Assembly: GCF_003073045.1 (NCBI RefSeq)
Contig: NC_037595.1
Coordinates: 8,950,345-9,014,344, forward strand
Direction of reading: 5' to 3'
Source: Pomacea canaliculata
Lineage: Eukaryota; Mollusca; Gastropoda; Architaenioglossa; Ampullariidae
DNA: 64,000 nt
Shown: in pieces, positions 11,291 to 23,072 of the stretch
Layout: each line of letters begins with the position of its first letter
Numbering within the stretch: position 1 is the first letter of the stretch
Made by a program: the position numbers and the translations under genes
Notes under the pieces: model-generated
Told to the model about the DNA's origin: nothing
What the model saw: the letters and a program-made list of their open reading frames with translations, nothing else
The model's database searches: none

Positions 11291-14200
11291 TGGTTCCGAC
11301 AAAATCTACATAACCGCGTGATGACGAACGTAAGCAAATCCTAGTGATCTTTGAAAATTATGTACAAGTGCTTGCTATTACTATTACTTTGTAGATACAA
11401 ACGGATTTTAACCATAATTAACCTGTACCCTATAAAAGTAGTTTCAAGTGGGTACTACCACTAGTACACAACAACACCCACCTGCAGGAAAAAAAAAAAA
11501 ATCCCAAAACAAACGCGCAGCATATCCTGTCTTAGGTCAATGTACGGCGAAACAAATACAAGATATTAAAAAAGAAACAAAACACAAAACCCCCATCGCA
11601 ACAGACCTTTATATCCCAGAACCTAGCTAACGTTGTGTTCTTAGATCGGAAGTAAATATTTTAGCTGTGTTTAACCCTGTGTTAGTCACAAACTTAATTG
11701 TGACAAAGGTGTATAGGTACAATATATATATTTTCATGGTGACGTTATATAAACTATACAGATTGCCAGTAGATTAAAGTAAACTCATGGGAACATATGC
11801 TTGTAACTGTTCCTATGTTGTTTCTGTGCTTTTTCGTTATTTGAACAACATAAAAAACGAGAAAAAATATCCTTTATGATCTGGCATTATCAAAATGTCG
11901 TCTGTTTCATACGTCATCGGTAAACGCGGGCACTGCCTAGCAACGGTAAACTTTCTCAACAGTTCACTTCCGTTGTACAAGAAATTGAGAGTTTTAACCA
12001 ATGAACATGCAGACAATTGATTAAGTGCGTTCCTGTCGTTTTGGACGACATCGATCGAAACGCTTTTCGGGTAAGAGATCATTGATTTATTTTAAACTGC
12101 AGAGTGGCAACTGCTTCAGAGTGACACTTATGTGGAATTGTATTCTCTGAGAAACGATATCATCACTCTGCTGAAGTGGTGTCAGTTAGTGATACATTAT
12201 GTAAGGCATAACATACACCAAAAGTTTTCGCGTCGCGGCAGAGGCGAACGCTTGGACATGTTCAGATTATTGTCTCGCAACCGCACCAGCACTCTTTGTT
12301 AACAAACTTGAGCGGTGCCTTTGTTGTACTGGGACGCACGCACTTGGAGAACATTAGTGCCGTGAAGCATGTTTGCATTGCCCGCAATGGCTATGTTTAA
12401 TTGAACTACTGATTATGAAAACGAACTGTTTCAGCACACTCTTTGTGTTGTATAATGGAAAGAACTATGTGTATCCACTGCTTTTTGCAGACTGGACCCC
12501 TCCAATTCCCCCCCCCCTCCACAACACACACACACACACTTCGCGTCTTTCTCAAAATTTCTCTCACTTTTTACCCACGCCTCTCTCTCTCTCAGACTAC
12601 ATCAAGACAGTATATGTGTACCAGGTATTATAAATATCCACCAATTTTTTACATTTTTATTTTCTTAACGTTTCATGCATGATGTTAACGCTTTTTTTTC
12701 ATTGTGAAACTAATTTTTCTTCCCACTTGGGTGAGAACTAGATAAAAAAAAAGAACTCCCAGGGTTAGGTTATGGTTTCAACACCCTCATTACTACAGAA
12801 TTGTTATTATCATTTTCTTGTCCCTTTTTCTTGCGTTTGTTTAGGTCTTTAGGTTATATAAGTTTTTTCGATGCCAATCTTCAGTTGTGATCTCTCATTG
12901 TAACCGTACTTGTATTAGACTTGATTCAAGTTAGTATTGCAATGCATTCCTATCTTGGATATGGGACAGTCATTTACATATTAATATTTCATCTACCCTT
13001 ACTATAACAAAGTTTATTTAAAACTATAGACAGAATGAGTATTTGTTTTTGTTCATATCAAATATTAGACTTAATTACGAGAGTGTGTAAGTACATAAAT
13101 ACATGCGTATATACACATACATCTGAAGGAGCACTGTTTAGTAGTCTATAGATGAACAGATCAATGTTGCAGCTGTGTGTTAATTAATAATTCTCATGAA
13201 CTGCTGGGTGTGATCTTATTAGGATTGTTGGGGACTGGATCTCACTGTATTGTAAGCATATCTTTTATTTATTAAGATTATAATACACACAGCTAACATG
13301 GTACACTCAATAATGACCTTACTATAACATAACTAGTCTGTTCTTTGCTTATCACATGTTGCAAACCACTCCAAGACTACAAGAAGCAAGCAGAGGAAGA
13401 GAAACTTATCTGCTGTCACAAGACACTTCTGTATTGATTTCACACAAGCTTGCTGACCTAGTTCAATTGATTCTTTTATGCTGGCTTTGCATCTGGCATC
13501 AGAATTCACCTGGTGCATTCTTGCAGGAAGTCTCCTCAGCTTGGGATGCTGTGAGATGGTACTCACTGCTGCATGTGACAGCTTGGTATTGGTATGATCA
13601 GAGATCTTTCTCCATCAGTCATTGCCATCTTTCCTTTCATCTCAGTCTGTGCAGTACTGGCATCAGAACCTGACTCTGGGGTTAACTGTCCTCTGTAGTT
13701 CCGCCACAGTCTGCTCAAAAGGTAATTTAAATGTGTATTTTTTTTACATGTTCGTATGTATGGTGTGTATATATATATATGGTGTACATTTGGAAAACAA
13801 ATTTGCTTGTATATGTGTGAGAGAGTGTGTGTTTCAGAGAAAGGGAAAGAGATTAGGAAGAAGAAAATATTTCTGTATTTATACACACGGATGCATTTAT
13901 TATTATTTTAAATTGTTTTAGCAGAACGAAAGAAAATATGGCCACATTGCCAAGTTCTAGTTTATTTTATATGGGAGCAAGTCACACTTTTGGTAAAATG
14001 TATCTGTCTGTGTGTAGCAGAATATGTTGAGGTTATCAGAAAGTAACCTGACACTGACTCTCTTTTTTAAGCCTATGCATTTTCTAAGCTGTGGAAGTTT
14101 AAAGTACAAATGTAAACTCGTTTATAATAGTATTAACAAATGTATTAAAAGCTTTGCAGAAGAGTCAGAGGTCATGATACTCCTGTTTTTGTGTATGTCA

Positions 14201-16555
14201 GAATACTGTTCTGTTAAAAGATATTCACTTCTTGCTTCTTTTAAATGAGAGGAAAAAAAAACTTACCGATGAATAGCCGAAGAGAGAATAAAAACACATT
14301 TGTACACTGTGCAAAGACATACACATTTCTGTATGCTCACCCATATTTTAGCTTGCTTTCATAATATATAAATATGCATACATATATACAAGGTTGAAGA
14401 TATGTGTTAATACTCAAGCCTCTCACTTGTACCTAGAGACCTGAAAGATAGCAGTTAAAAAAGCTCTTGCTGGTTGTTGAAGTCAGGAGACCTCTTTCAT
14501 TTATATAGCTCAATTAGATTCACAGTGACAAAGGTGTGAAGTCAATATACATGCCTGTGCATGTGTGTGTGTGTGCAAGAGAGAGAGAATTCCTCTGAAG
14601 CTCTGCAGTAAATCATAGTGTCACTTTCAGATATGTTATTATGATTCTTGACTGGTAAAGTGGATTCTATAATGAGTATCTTGCAGGAGTTTGGACGACA
14701 CCTTTATAATTTTTAAAATATTCCTTCTTGTTTTGGGGGTCTGGTCCTGTGCTATATAGAGGCTGATAAAACATGGACCAAGGGCTATACAATTAAAATC
14801 AGTAAAAACAAAGAGCATTTGACATGACATTTTATTAATAGTACTTAATATTGTTTAGAAACCTGTTTAGCAGCAAACTTTACATTTTGACTGGATAATC
14901 CATAAGAAATGATTTTTATTGTGACTATTCTCTTTTACCAGTGTAGACATGCATCCTCTAGTCAGAAAATCAGTTATTTTTGTCCAGTTTTTAATACTGT
15001 TTTGATAGATAGGCTTCCAACCAGAGGTATATTGTGATTTCTTACTTAGATTGTTATAGTAATCTGGTCATCCATTAGAGGGATCCAGATGGCACAACTC
15101 TCACATTTTACCATCTTTTACCTTTTCCAACCCATTCACTGCATGGTGGACAGACGCTTTTTCTGATGTTTTTGCATAACAATCCTCACTCAAGCAACAT
15201 CTAAAGTCTAGCCCTCTAATCCTGTTGGTTTAAAGCTTCCCACTTTCCAGAGTGGACAAACAAAGACTAGAAACTGATGGTCTATGAAAGAGGGGAGACT
15301 ACACAAGAGAAAGACGTGTTATTGATCGGCCATTTGTCAGAAATATAGCCTCCCTTAAAAATTTTTGTTGTTGATTCTGTAATGAGATGCGCAGATGGGT
15401 GGGCAGCCTGGAAAATGAAAGAGGTGTTAGTAAACATTAAGATCAAACGTGAACAACGGTGCACAGGTGTTCTTCCAGCACCCTTTCCTCTCCGCCACCC
15501 CGCAGAGCGGGCAAGTAGAAGAGTCCACACATCTCAGTTGTGTGGAAGAGATGTCATCGCAGCGCGTACCTACATCAGTCTTTGGGTAGAAAGGGATGGA
15601 TTGACTGCGCCTGATTTTAACTGCGCACACGAAGACCGGGGATTTTTTTTTTTTTAAAGCGGTTGGAGGTGTTCACAGCTAACAGCTGCCCAGGTGAATT
15701 GTGAGGAACGAGTACTTTGCACGACGGAAGCCGCCGTTAGGAAAATGAGCGTTCGCTCACCTAGAAGCAATGAATCGCATCGGCAGCTGGCTGAGATCGA
15801 TGCCAGCTTGGAGAGAGGGAGGGAGAATGCTACAGGTGCCAACACCTTTTCTAGAATGGACGGTGCTTGACGGTTTGTGTGGGTGGGTAGGGAGGGATTG
15901 TGTCTGCCACGTGGTGTAAACCAATTCGCTTGTTTTTTTTCCCCCTCAAGTCTCTCAACCACCTTGACCAACATTTCTGGGTTAACCGTTGGAAAATAAT
16001 GTTTGCTGCTGATTACTTCGTGCGACAAACCGCTGTTATAAGACAAAATAAAATGACTCGAGCGTTATTTATTGATGAAAGAGGACACCCCTCCCTCTCT
16101 CCCACTTCCTTTTTTTATGGGATAGGGAGGGAGGGAAGAGATTTGGAGTGTAATAGTTATGCAGGGTGTTCTCTGAGTGTTTGTTTTCTGAGAGCGGTCA
16201 AGATTTTTCGATCGACGCTCTTCGGCTACTGCTTGCCCAGTGGAGACAAGTTCACAAAAATACACTTATCATCCTCATTTCTGTTGGCGACTTAAGTGTG
16301 AACAAGCCTAGCAATTTTGCAGTTGACATCCTGACCGTTACAGGGCTGATGAGTCAGGTCCGTTGTCTTTAATCTAATTTTACTTTGCTTTTCGCTGGAA
16401 TCGAAAATGTTTTGCGCGTCTCGTAGGTGCGGCCTGGATGTAGATCCAAGTATGTGTATCGTTCGCTGCTTTGTCCTACCGCCATGAAGATGAGTCGGAG
16501 AAGCTGAAATTTGTTGATTGGTTATCGCCACAGATTTGTTATGGAGAAACTGGCA
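11291..16555. other. Intergenic DNA without a supported gene
   Basis: It contains a CA repeat at 12523-12539, TA repeats near 13766-13778 and a GT/GA run near 14562-14588. Overlapping ORFs on both strands at 13333-13900 (77-107 codons) have no recognisable family and no clean splice partners. Small ORFs around 11837-12082 and 15282-16295 are likewise unsupported. No RNA gene was recognised. Confidence 0.5.
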
Positions 16556-16755
16556 ATATGTGGACTTTTTTTGCCGCGCGTTTGGCGATCACGAAGCAGA
16601 CGATATGTTGAGTAGGTTTTGCCGACTGAAAAACTTGGGATATGTCGACATATTTTGCCGATATGGGAATATTTCGACTGGACTGCACCACTCGTTTGCC
16701 AATAGAGAAATATGTCGACTGGCGTATTCCAGTTGTCGGGAAAGCTTGCCGACTT
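16556..16755. repeat. Irregular array of an ATATGTCGACT...TTTGCCGA motif
   Basis: About five imperfect copies of a motif made of ATATGTCGAC-like and TTTGCCGA-like halves occur within 200 bp, with uneven spacing of about 30-50 bp. The GTCGAC palindrome recurs. It matches no repeat class I know. Confidence 0.55.
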
Positions 16756-17718
16756 TTTTGTTGTTGTTGTCACATGTTTGCTGATGGATGGTTGTAAGAT
16801 ACCGGACATATAGGCTGAGTTTACGTCGCATTTTTTTTTTTTTTTTTGAAAAACCACTGAAGCCGTGACATCGGCCATGCTTGACGTGGCAGGCGAATTT
16901 TGTAAACAAGAAAGCGGATGATTTGCTTCTATTATGGTCACGGTCAAATGTAGGTCCGGCCCAAACTTCACAGTTTACTCCGGTACTGCGGGGCAGTGAC
17001 AGGAAATCTCAATTCTGATGGGACTATAAATGAATAAAACTCGAAGGATGATAGAGGCGTACGTTAAGGACCCCCTTCCCCACCTCCACAACACTCACCA
17101 GAAATATTGGGGACAGAGTAAAGGCACCTGAGATGAAGCAGCAACGGCCAAAATCTCAGTTGCATCAAACATCAAAGTAGGTAATAAGAAATACTTAGAC
17201 ATCCAGTAAGGAGATAAAAGGTGTCAGCAGATTACAAATATTTAGTCCCACGCCGGTGTATAATGATAACTAACATATTGTTGTTGTAGTTTAATTCTCA
17301 TAACAATCACTGTGCGGAGTTTTAATACCGATAAAGTAGGAAGTGTGTGTGGGGGGAAGCTATTAGTAGTAACAGCTTTTTGATACGAAAAATAATAATA
17401 CAAAAATGAAATGGGGACTGGTCGAGTTGAGCTTGCAGAGGTAGATGGGTTATGTCGGTGAGAAATAGATTGGAAGGGAGTTTCAATTGCTGTTTGCCAG
17501 CTGTGTATCCGGTATGTAGAGGAGTTCGTGATGGGGGCCGAGGGGTGAGGAGTGAATGTACTTTGCACATATAAACTCAGGTGAGTTTATTGGCCGTGCC
17601 AGAACGCCGTTAAATGTGGCAGATCCGGTGTTGGACAGAGTGCTGGCGAAAACAGTGGGTTGGCTGGAATTTTACGCCGTACAGGCAAATGAGTATATTA
17701 TGACGAGGAAGTACTCTC

Positions 17719-17748
17719 TGTGTGTGTGTGTGTGAGTGAGAGAGAGAG
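17719..17748. repeat. (TG)n(AG)n microsatellite
   Basis: TG dinucleotide run followed by an AG run, directly upstream of a SINE head. Confidence 0.9.
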
Positions 17749-17760
17749 GGACAATGGGTG

Positions 17761-17945
17761 AGGTGTGTAGTGTAGTAGTAAAACGCTTGCTTGTCATTAC
17801 CGCAGTAGGGGTTGTGAGCTCGAGGTTCAGATCTCGTCGCGGGACATTGATATATTTTTTTTCTCTCTGGTCATGAGACTTTTGAAGGGCTGGCCACTGG
17901 GTCTGCGCCCTTCATCTTTCTTTTCCCTAATAGCGCAAAATCTGA
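17761..17945 (+). mobile_element. tRNA-derived SINE
   Basis: Box-A-like GTGTAGTGTAGTAGTAAAAC is followed by box-B-like GAGGTTCAGATCTCGT about 50 bp downstream, with a T run and a body containing GGGCTGGCCACTGGG. The head pairs with the minus-strand copy at 4246-4424. Confidence 0.65.
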
Positions 17946-20900
17946 TGAAAGCAGTTTCCTACCAAATTAACCAACCATCCAAACAACAATAGCTTCTAAA
18001 CATACATTTCCTAGATTTTAGTTGCTTTTGGGATCATCGCCTATGACTAGCAGTTCATTAATGTGTGCAAGAAGGACTTTTAACCTACAGTCATGTGTTG
18101 GGTTATATGAGCGGTTCATAAATTACAGAGGTTGAGCCGTTACAGGCACTTTTATGGACAGAACGGACATGATGATGATCGAGCAATCGGGCACAGGATC
18201 TGTCGACAGGGTAACAACACTAGGCGCACTTTTACCCCCATAGCATCTGCGCTTTAGGACCACTTTTAGGCGTATTTTGCGAGCAGTCGTAAATTTGTCC
18301 ACAAGCTGCAACGTGTAGTACAAACGACTGCCTGGCTATTGACTAACTTCCCTCACCCACCCATCCTCTGTGTACCTCTGCGCTGATGTTGCCGAAGCTT
18401 GGTCCAGGACCTGGTCAAGATTCGAGCAGCACGACTGGCAACGCCAAACAGGATGCACTCATTGCTTGCAGTTTGCGAAATTAGAAGGTTTTATGAGAAT
18501 GAGGGAGTAGCAATTTATGGGAGTGATCATCCAGCTTTCTCAATGGGCAGATTCATGGAGGATTATTGATTGCCCTTTGTTCTGTACAGGTGATGTATGC
18601 GGAAAAAAAACGAATATTAGGCAGACAGATAAAGAGAACCGTGGAAAATGTGGAAGATATAACAGTTTTGGAGGATTAATAATGAGGTTTTGTTCTTGAC
18701 TGTTCGTACTGTTCACTTGGTAACAGGAGTCGACATTTTGCCAGAGAAATCCACAAAGACTTAGCGAAACGGGACCAGGTATTTAGATGGTGCACTGATG
18801 GCCTGTCCACTGATGCAAAATGACCGGCATGCCCGATGACATTTGACTAAGATAAGTGCGTCCACATAACTTCGCCCGACTACAAACAAATATACAACTA
18901 ACTTATTGGCTGTTTAGTCGCCTATTTTAATCTTCCAGAACTGTGTGCGTTTGATTGAAGCAGGTTTGATTAAAAAAAAAAAGGTTACACAGGAAAAGCC
19001 TTGTCGAATGCGAAGCCTGTCCAGGGACTGTTCTTGCTGCCTCGTTATGAAGAAGTCAAAGAACACACCTGAAACACCTGGTCTTAGTATCGACCATTTC
19101 CACCTGACTGAGCAATGCTATTATAAACGGCTGAAAAGCCTTTCTTTGTTAATTGGACTCGTTAATGAATTTATTTATACTCGTATTCATCCGTTACCTA
19201 CCGTGTCCTAATCTATTCCCTGAACTGTATACCATGCAAGTGTCCGTCCATTTCTATTTTCTGATGCCGGGTCTTTAGATTGGCTCAAAAGAAAGGCTAC
19301 ACGGTACGCTGCTTCTCTGCTAATTTTGCAGACGGAGATCAATAAATAAACAAATAAGTAAGCAAATAAAAGTCCTAGTTGTCCTACAGCTTGTTTCAAT
19401 AGTCGGAAACTTACTAGCGTAGAGACCGTTTGGGGAGAGGTGGATGTTGTGTGATCCCATAGCAACACGCTGCATACGAGGTCGCAGTTTTACTGAGCGA
19501 TACAGTGGTGTCTTTATAATATTGGTCTTGTGTTGTTTTCTTCACATCGCTACCTACTGAACACATGAGTAACTTGAATATTTCGGCTGACTTTATTTAT
19601 GTACGGAGGTTCGTATAAGAAACGGTATCACTTTAGTGCAGCTCCGGATGGTTCCGGAATCGTGCAGTCAGACCGCTGATGATTGACTTCCCCTTGACGG
19701 CGCTGGCACCAGACACGTCTTGTTAGCGGATGAATATGCAGATGACAGCACGGACCCCAGCAGGCCTGGCGATTCAGACTTAATTCGTTGATTAAAAATT
19801 TAAGGCAAAATTGAGCGGCACGTGTCTGACCCTCGGGCTGCCTCCATGCAGCAGATGTCATTCTCTGCTCTCCACCTTTTGCCTGCTGTAGTATATTGGT
19901 CGGTCTTTTTGCTCTCTGCTGACTGACTAGCTTCCTGCTGACTGTCCTCATCATTCGTGACCCGTTGTCCCAGCAGACCGCGAGTCCTTGCCTCTCACTT
20001 TCTGCACTGGGGCTTTAAGCAGGCTTACATGGGACTTGAGAGAGGAGGACGACCCTTTCATGCATGCTGCTGAGCGCAGTCATAAAGTACTGCCTACAGT
20101 CAAATCGGATTAAAACTGTGAAGCTTCGGTGACACGGAATAACGCTCTCTGTCTCTTCCCCTTAAATTCCCCCATCAGCAGCAACCTTGCACAGACGATT
20201 GCCTTATTGGCATCCTCTTTGGAAAACTGCAAGCAGAGAGAGAGAGAGGAGTAAGTGGAGGGAGGAGGGATATCGGGACTGTGTGGTGTGGGAGGATGCA
20301 GGGAGGTGTTAAGTATTGTCAGAGCTTTTTCCTTCCATGACACAGTACATTTTGTATTCCCAGTTCTCTTGCGGAGTCCGTCTCAGCCCTCGATGACGAT
20401 GTGGCGACGTGTTGGGAGACTGCGTCTAAGTCTTTCGACAACTGAAAGCACACACTCTCTCTCTCTCACACACACACATAAAAGGACACGATTTAAATGT
20501 TTGACTTTAAAGGCCTTTTAACGAAGCAAATGCCGTAAACGTTTGACCAGGTTTGGTAAAGCTGTGTGTGAAGGTAACGAGAAACCAAACTTGTTTGCCG
20601 ATACATTTGTTATACAATGGGAGTTTGGGGCACTAAGGTGACTTAATTTTTCAGTACTTTTCCAGGTTAAGAACGTCCTTTCCTTGAAGCCCTGGTGTCT
20701 ACTACTTGGACGTTTGTACTCTTGATATCCGTGAAACGACCGAAGGATTTTGAGAATGTTTAACCACGGATATGTATTAATACAAGCTTTCTGAAACTTC
20801 TGCACTGCAGAAAATGTAACCGAGGGACAATTCTTAACCAGAGCCTTTGTATAGACAGAAGGCACGCTGGTATACACCAGTAAGTCTGTAATACTAATTC

Positions 20901-21400
20901 ATCATTGTTGTATCAGAGGAAATAGTAATTTGTTTTATTATAGTTTTGTGTTCACCAGCGACACCAGTGCCCCTAACCTCCACCTCCCGTGGAAAATTCT
21001 GTAGTGATTAAACACAGTGCTTCAGTACTGTCGGTCTGTATGACCGACTGATTGATCGACCCCATTATTTACAGCCAGATTGCCTCCTATTCCCCCATTT
21101 ACGTCGTTGCATATTCACACACACGCACGCATTCACCCGGGGTGCACGCCTAAGACAGGCAAGCGATGAAGGTGTGTGTTGTGACAGGTCTCTCAAGAGC
21201 CCACAGTCGGCAGGGCACGGAGACTCCTGCTGAGACTTGTCGGTGTTTCGAAATGGTGCGACCAGGCTGACACATGGCGCAGTCAGGCGGCTGCTCCACG
21301 TTTAGGCACCGTCGTCTACTTCCTGCCACAACACCGTCAAGTGGGAGAGGGGGTGACTAGAATCGAACGGCTTCACCCAGAGATTGCCACAGCCTTTGCC
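17946..21400. other. Intergenic DNA without a supported gene
   Basis: Small ORFs on both strands (up to about 119 codons near 20518-20877) show no family resemblance, codon bias or splice support. GA/CT and CA runs occur near 20235-20250 and 20452-20480. Confidence 0.5.
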
Positions 21401-23072
21401 ACCTCCTCCCTTCTTTCTCCTCCCAGTACTTCCTCGTGTGTGTGTGTGTGCTTGCTAATCGGTCGTGGCCCTGTCAAAACGATCACTGTGTGACGACGAC
21501 AGTCAGAGGTTTTCGAGAACTTTGTGTCGCAACCAGCTTGAGAGATTTACAGGGTGCTGGTCGCTGACGGGTGGATTGAAACATGACTATGGCCGTCATC
21601 GCCGGTCGTCGAGGGCAGTAGCTGCAGGGCTGGAGTCCGGTGCTGGTCGTCCTTTGTTTCACTTCTGCTGGCAGCTTCATCTCCTGTCTCACTTATCCCA
21701 CCTTTCCTGCTATTTTTTTTACAGGAGAGCGCCGTGGGGGGTTGCGAGAAGTGCCGTCAGCCGGTCTTGATGCTCAGAGCAATCAGATCGCGACATATTC
21801 AGTTGACAGCTTGTCGGGGAGGGGGAGTGCAGCGTTCGAATTCTCAACAAACATCGTGTGCCTCTGATAGCTTGGCCCACACAGCTCTTTTTTCTCTACC
21901 ATCGGCTCTTTGTTTGCCCCCATCGAGCACGCCAGTGGAAACCTTGGACTGTGTTCGGCCTACTTGCTTCGCGCCGTGTGACAATCGTTGGCTGTTGAGG
22001 TGTTTTCTTTCGTTAAAAAAAAAAAACGCACAGGAAAAGGCTTTCTGCACGCGAGGTGGTGGAATATCTTCCTAAACGTGGATCGACAGTAACGGTGCTG
22101 CTTCCTCCTGTCCTGTAAGTCTTGCTGTGTCTGGAATGGTCACAGTGCGACTGTCAACGTCAGTGTGGACGGAGCCTGTATTTAGGGGAAAGGAAGAGAG
22201 TGTGTGGGAGAAGGAACGATCACAGTTCTGGTATTGATTAACGTCACAGGGCTGGCTGGCAGGGAAGTTGAGGAACCTGCTGGCTGCACGCTCTGCGCTT
22301 GGCCAGAGAGAGAGAAAGAGAGCTGAAGGCTGGTACCGTTGACAGACCGAATCGCGTGCTGCAGTAGATTTCCGTCAGCTGAAGGCACGTGTGCATGTCT
22401 GTGTGCTTGTGTGTGCGCATGTGCGTGGGGACACGAGGGACCGACGACCGTAGTGTGTCGACAACGCAGTTGTAGCGGTAGTGATGATGGTGATGTTGGT
22501 GTAACCATCACTACTTGTACCAGATGCGTCCCTTTCGGGTCCAACTCATGTAATTCTGTTTCTACGTTGTGCTCAGCCACGCGTGACGAGGATAACTAAG
22601 AACCAGGACAGAAAAGAAAAAAAAAAAGCCGAGACCGGAACCCACTACCAAAAAAGCCCGCTGTCCTTTCTGGGGGAATCTTTAAGTCGGCTTGAACCCA
22701 AAGATGTGCCTCTGACGATGGCCTCGTGACCTGCCAACATGACCTGTCTTCGCTCAGCATCAGACAACATCCTTCCGTCGTCGTCGGCACAACCGCGGCT
22801 TTGACAACCAGCCATCTACTGCTGCTGCTGTCACTGCAACTGCATCTTCCTCCCCTTCCCCAGACCTCTACCCCCGTCTTCGGTCAACGCCCCCGCCCCC
22901 CACTTTACCGGCCTCGCGCAGCTGGCCGGTTACCTGGGACTCGCCACCGCGGCGGCGTCGGAGCCTTTTGATCGACGCTCGACTGGCGTCCCGTTACCAC
23001 GACAACAGAGGACGTACTCTTTTTGCTCACTCGGGATAGCTCGGACGCGTGTACCGAAACGCTAAAGGAAAG
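21400..23072 (+). promoter_or_regulatory. GC-rich 5' region of TUB (candidate promoter and 5' UTR)
   Basis: Base composition rises in GC and CpG toward the TUB start, most clearly at 22850-23000. A possible acceptor (T-run then CAG at about 21723) and a donor (gtaagt at 22115) could bound a non-coding leader exon; this is speculation. An in-frame TAG at 23037-23039 shows that the reading frame does not extend upstream. The antisense 132-codon ORF here is probably a composition artefact. Confidence 0.35.

Noticed and set aside
22182..22580. 132-codon minus-strand ORF upstream of TUB
   Set aside because: Low-complexity composition (His/Ala/Ser from CA/GT repeats) antisense to the probable TUB leader; no homology recognised.
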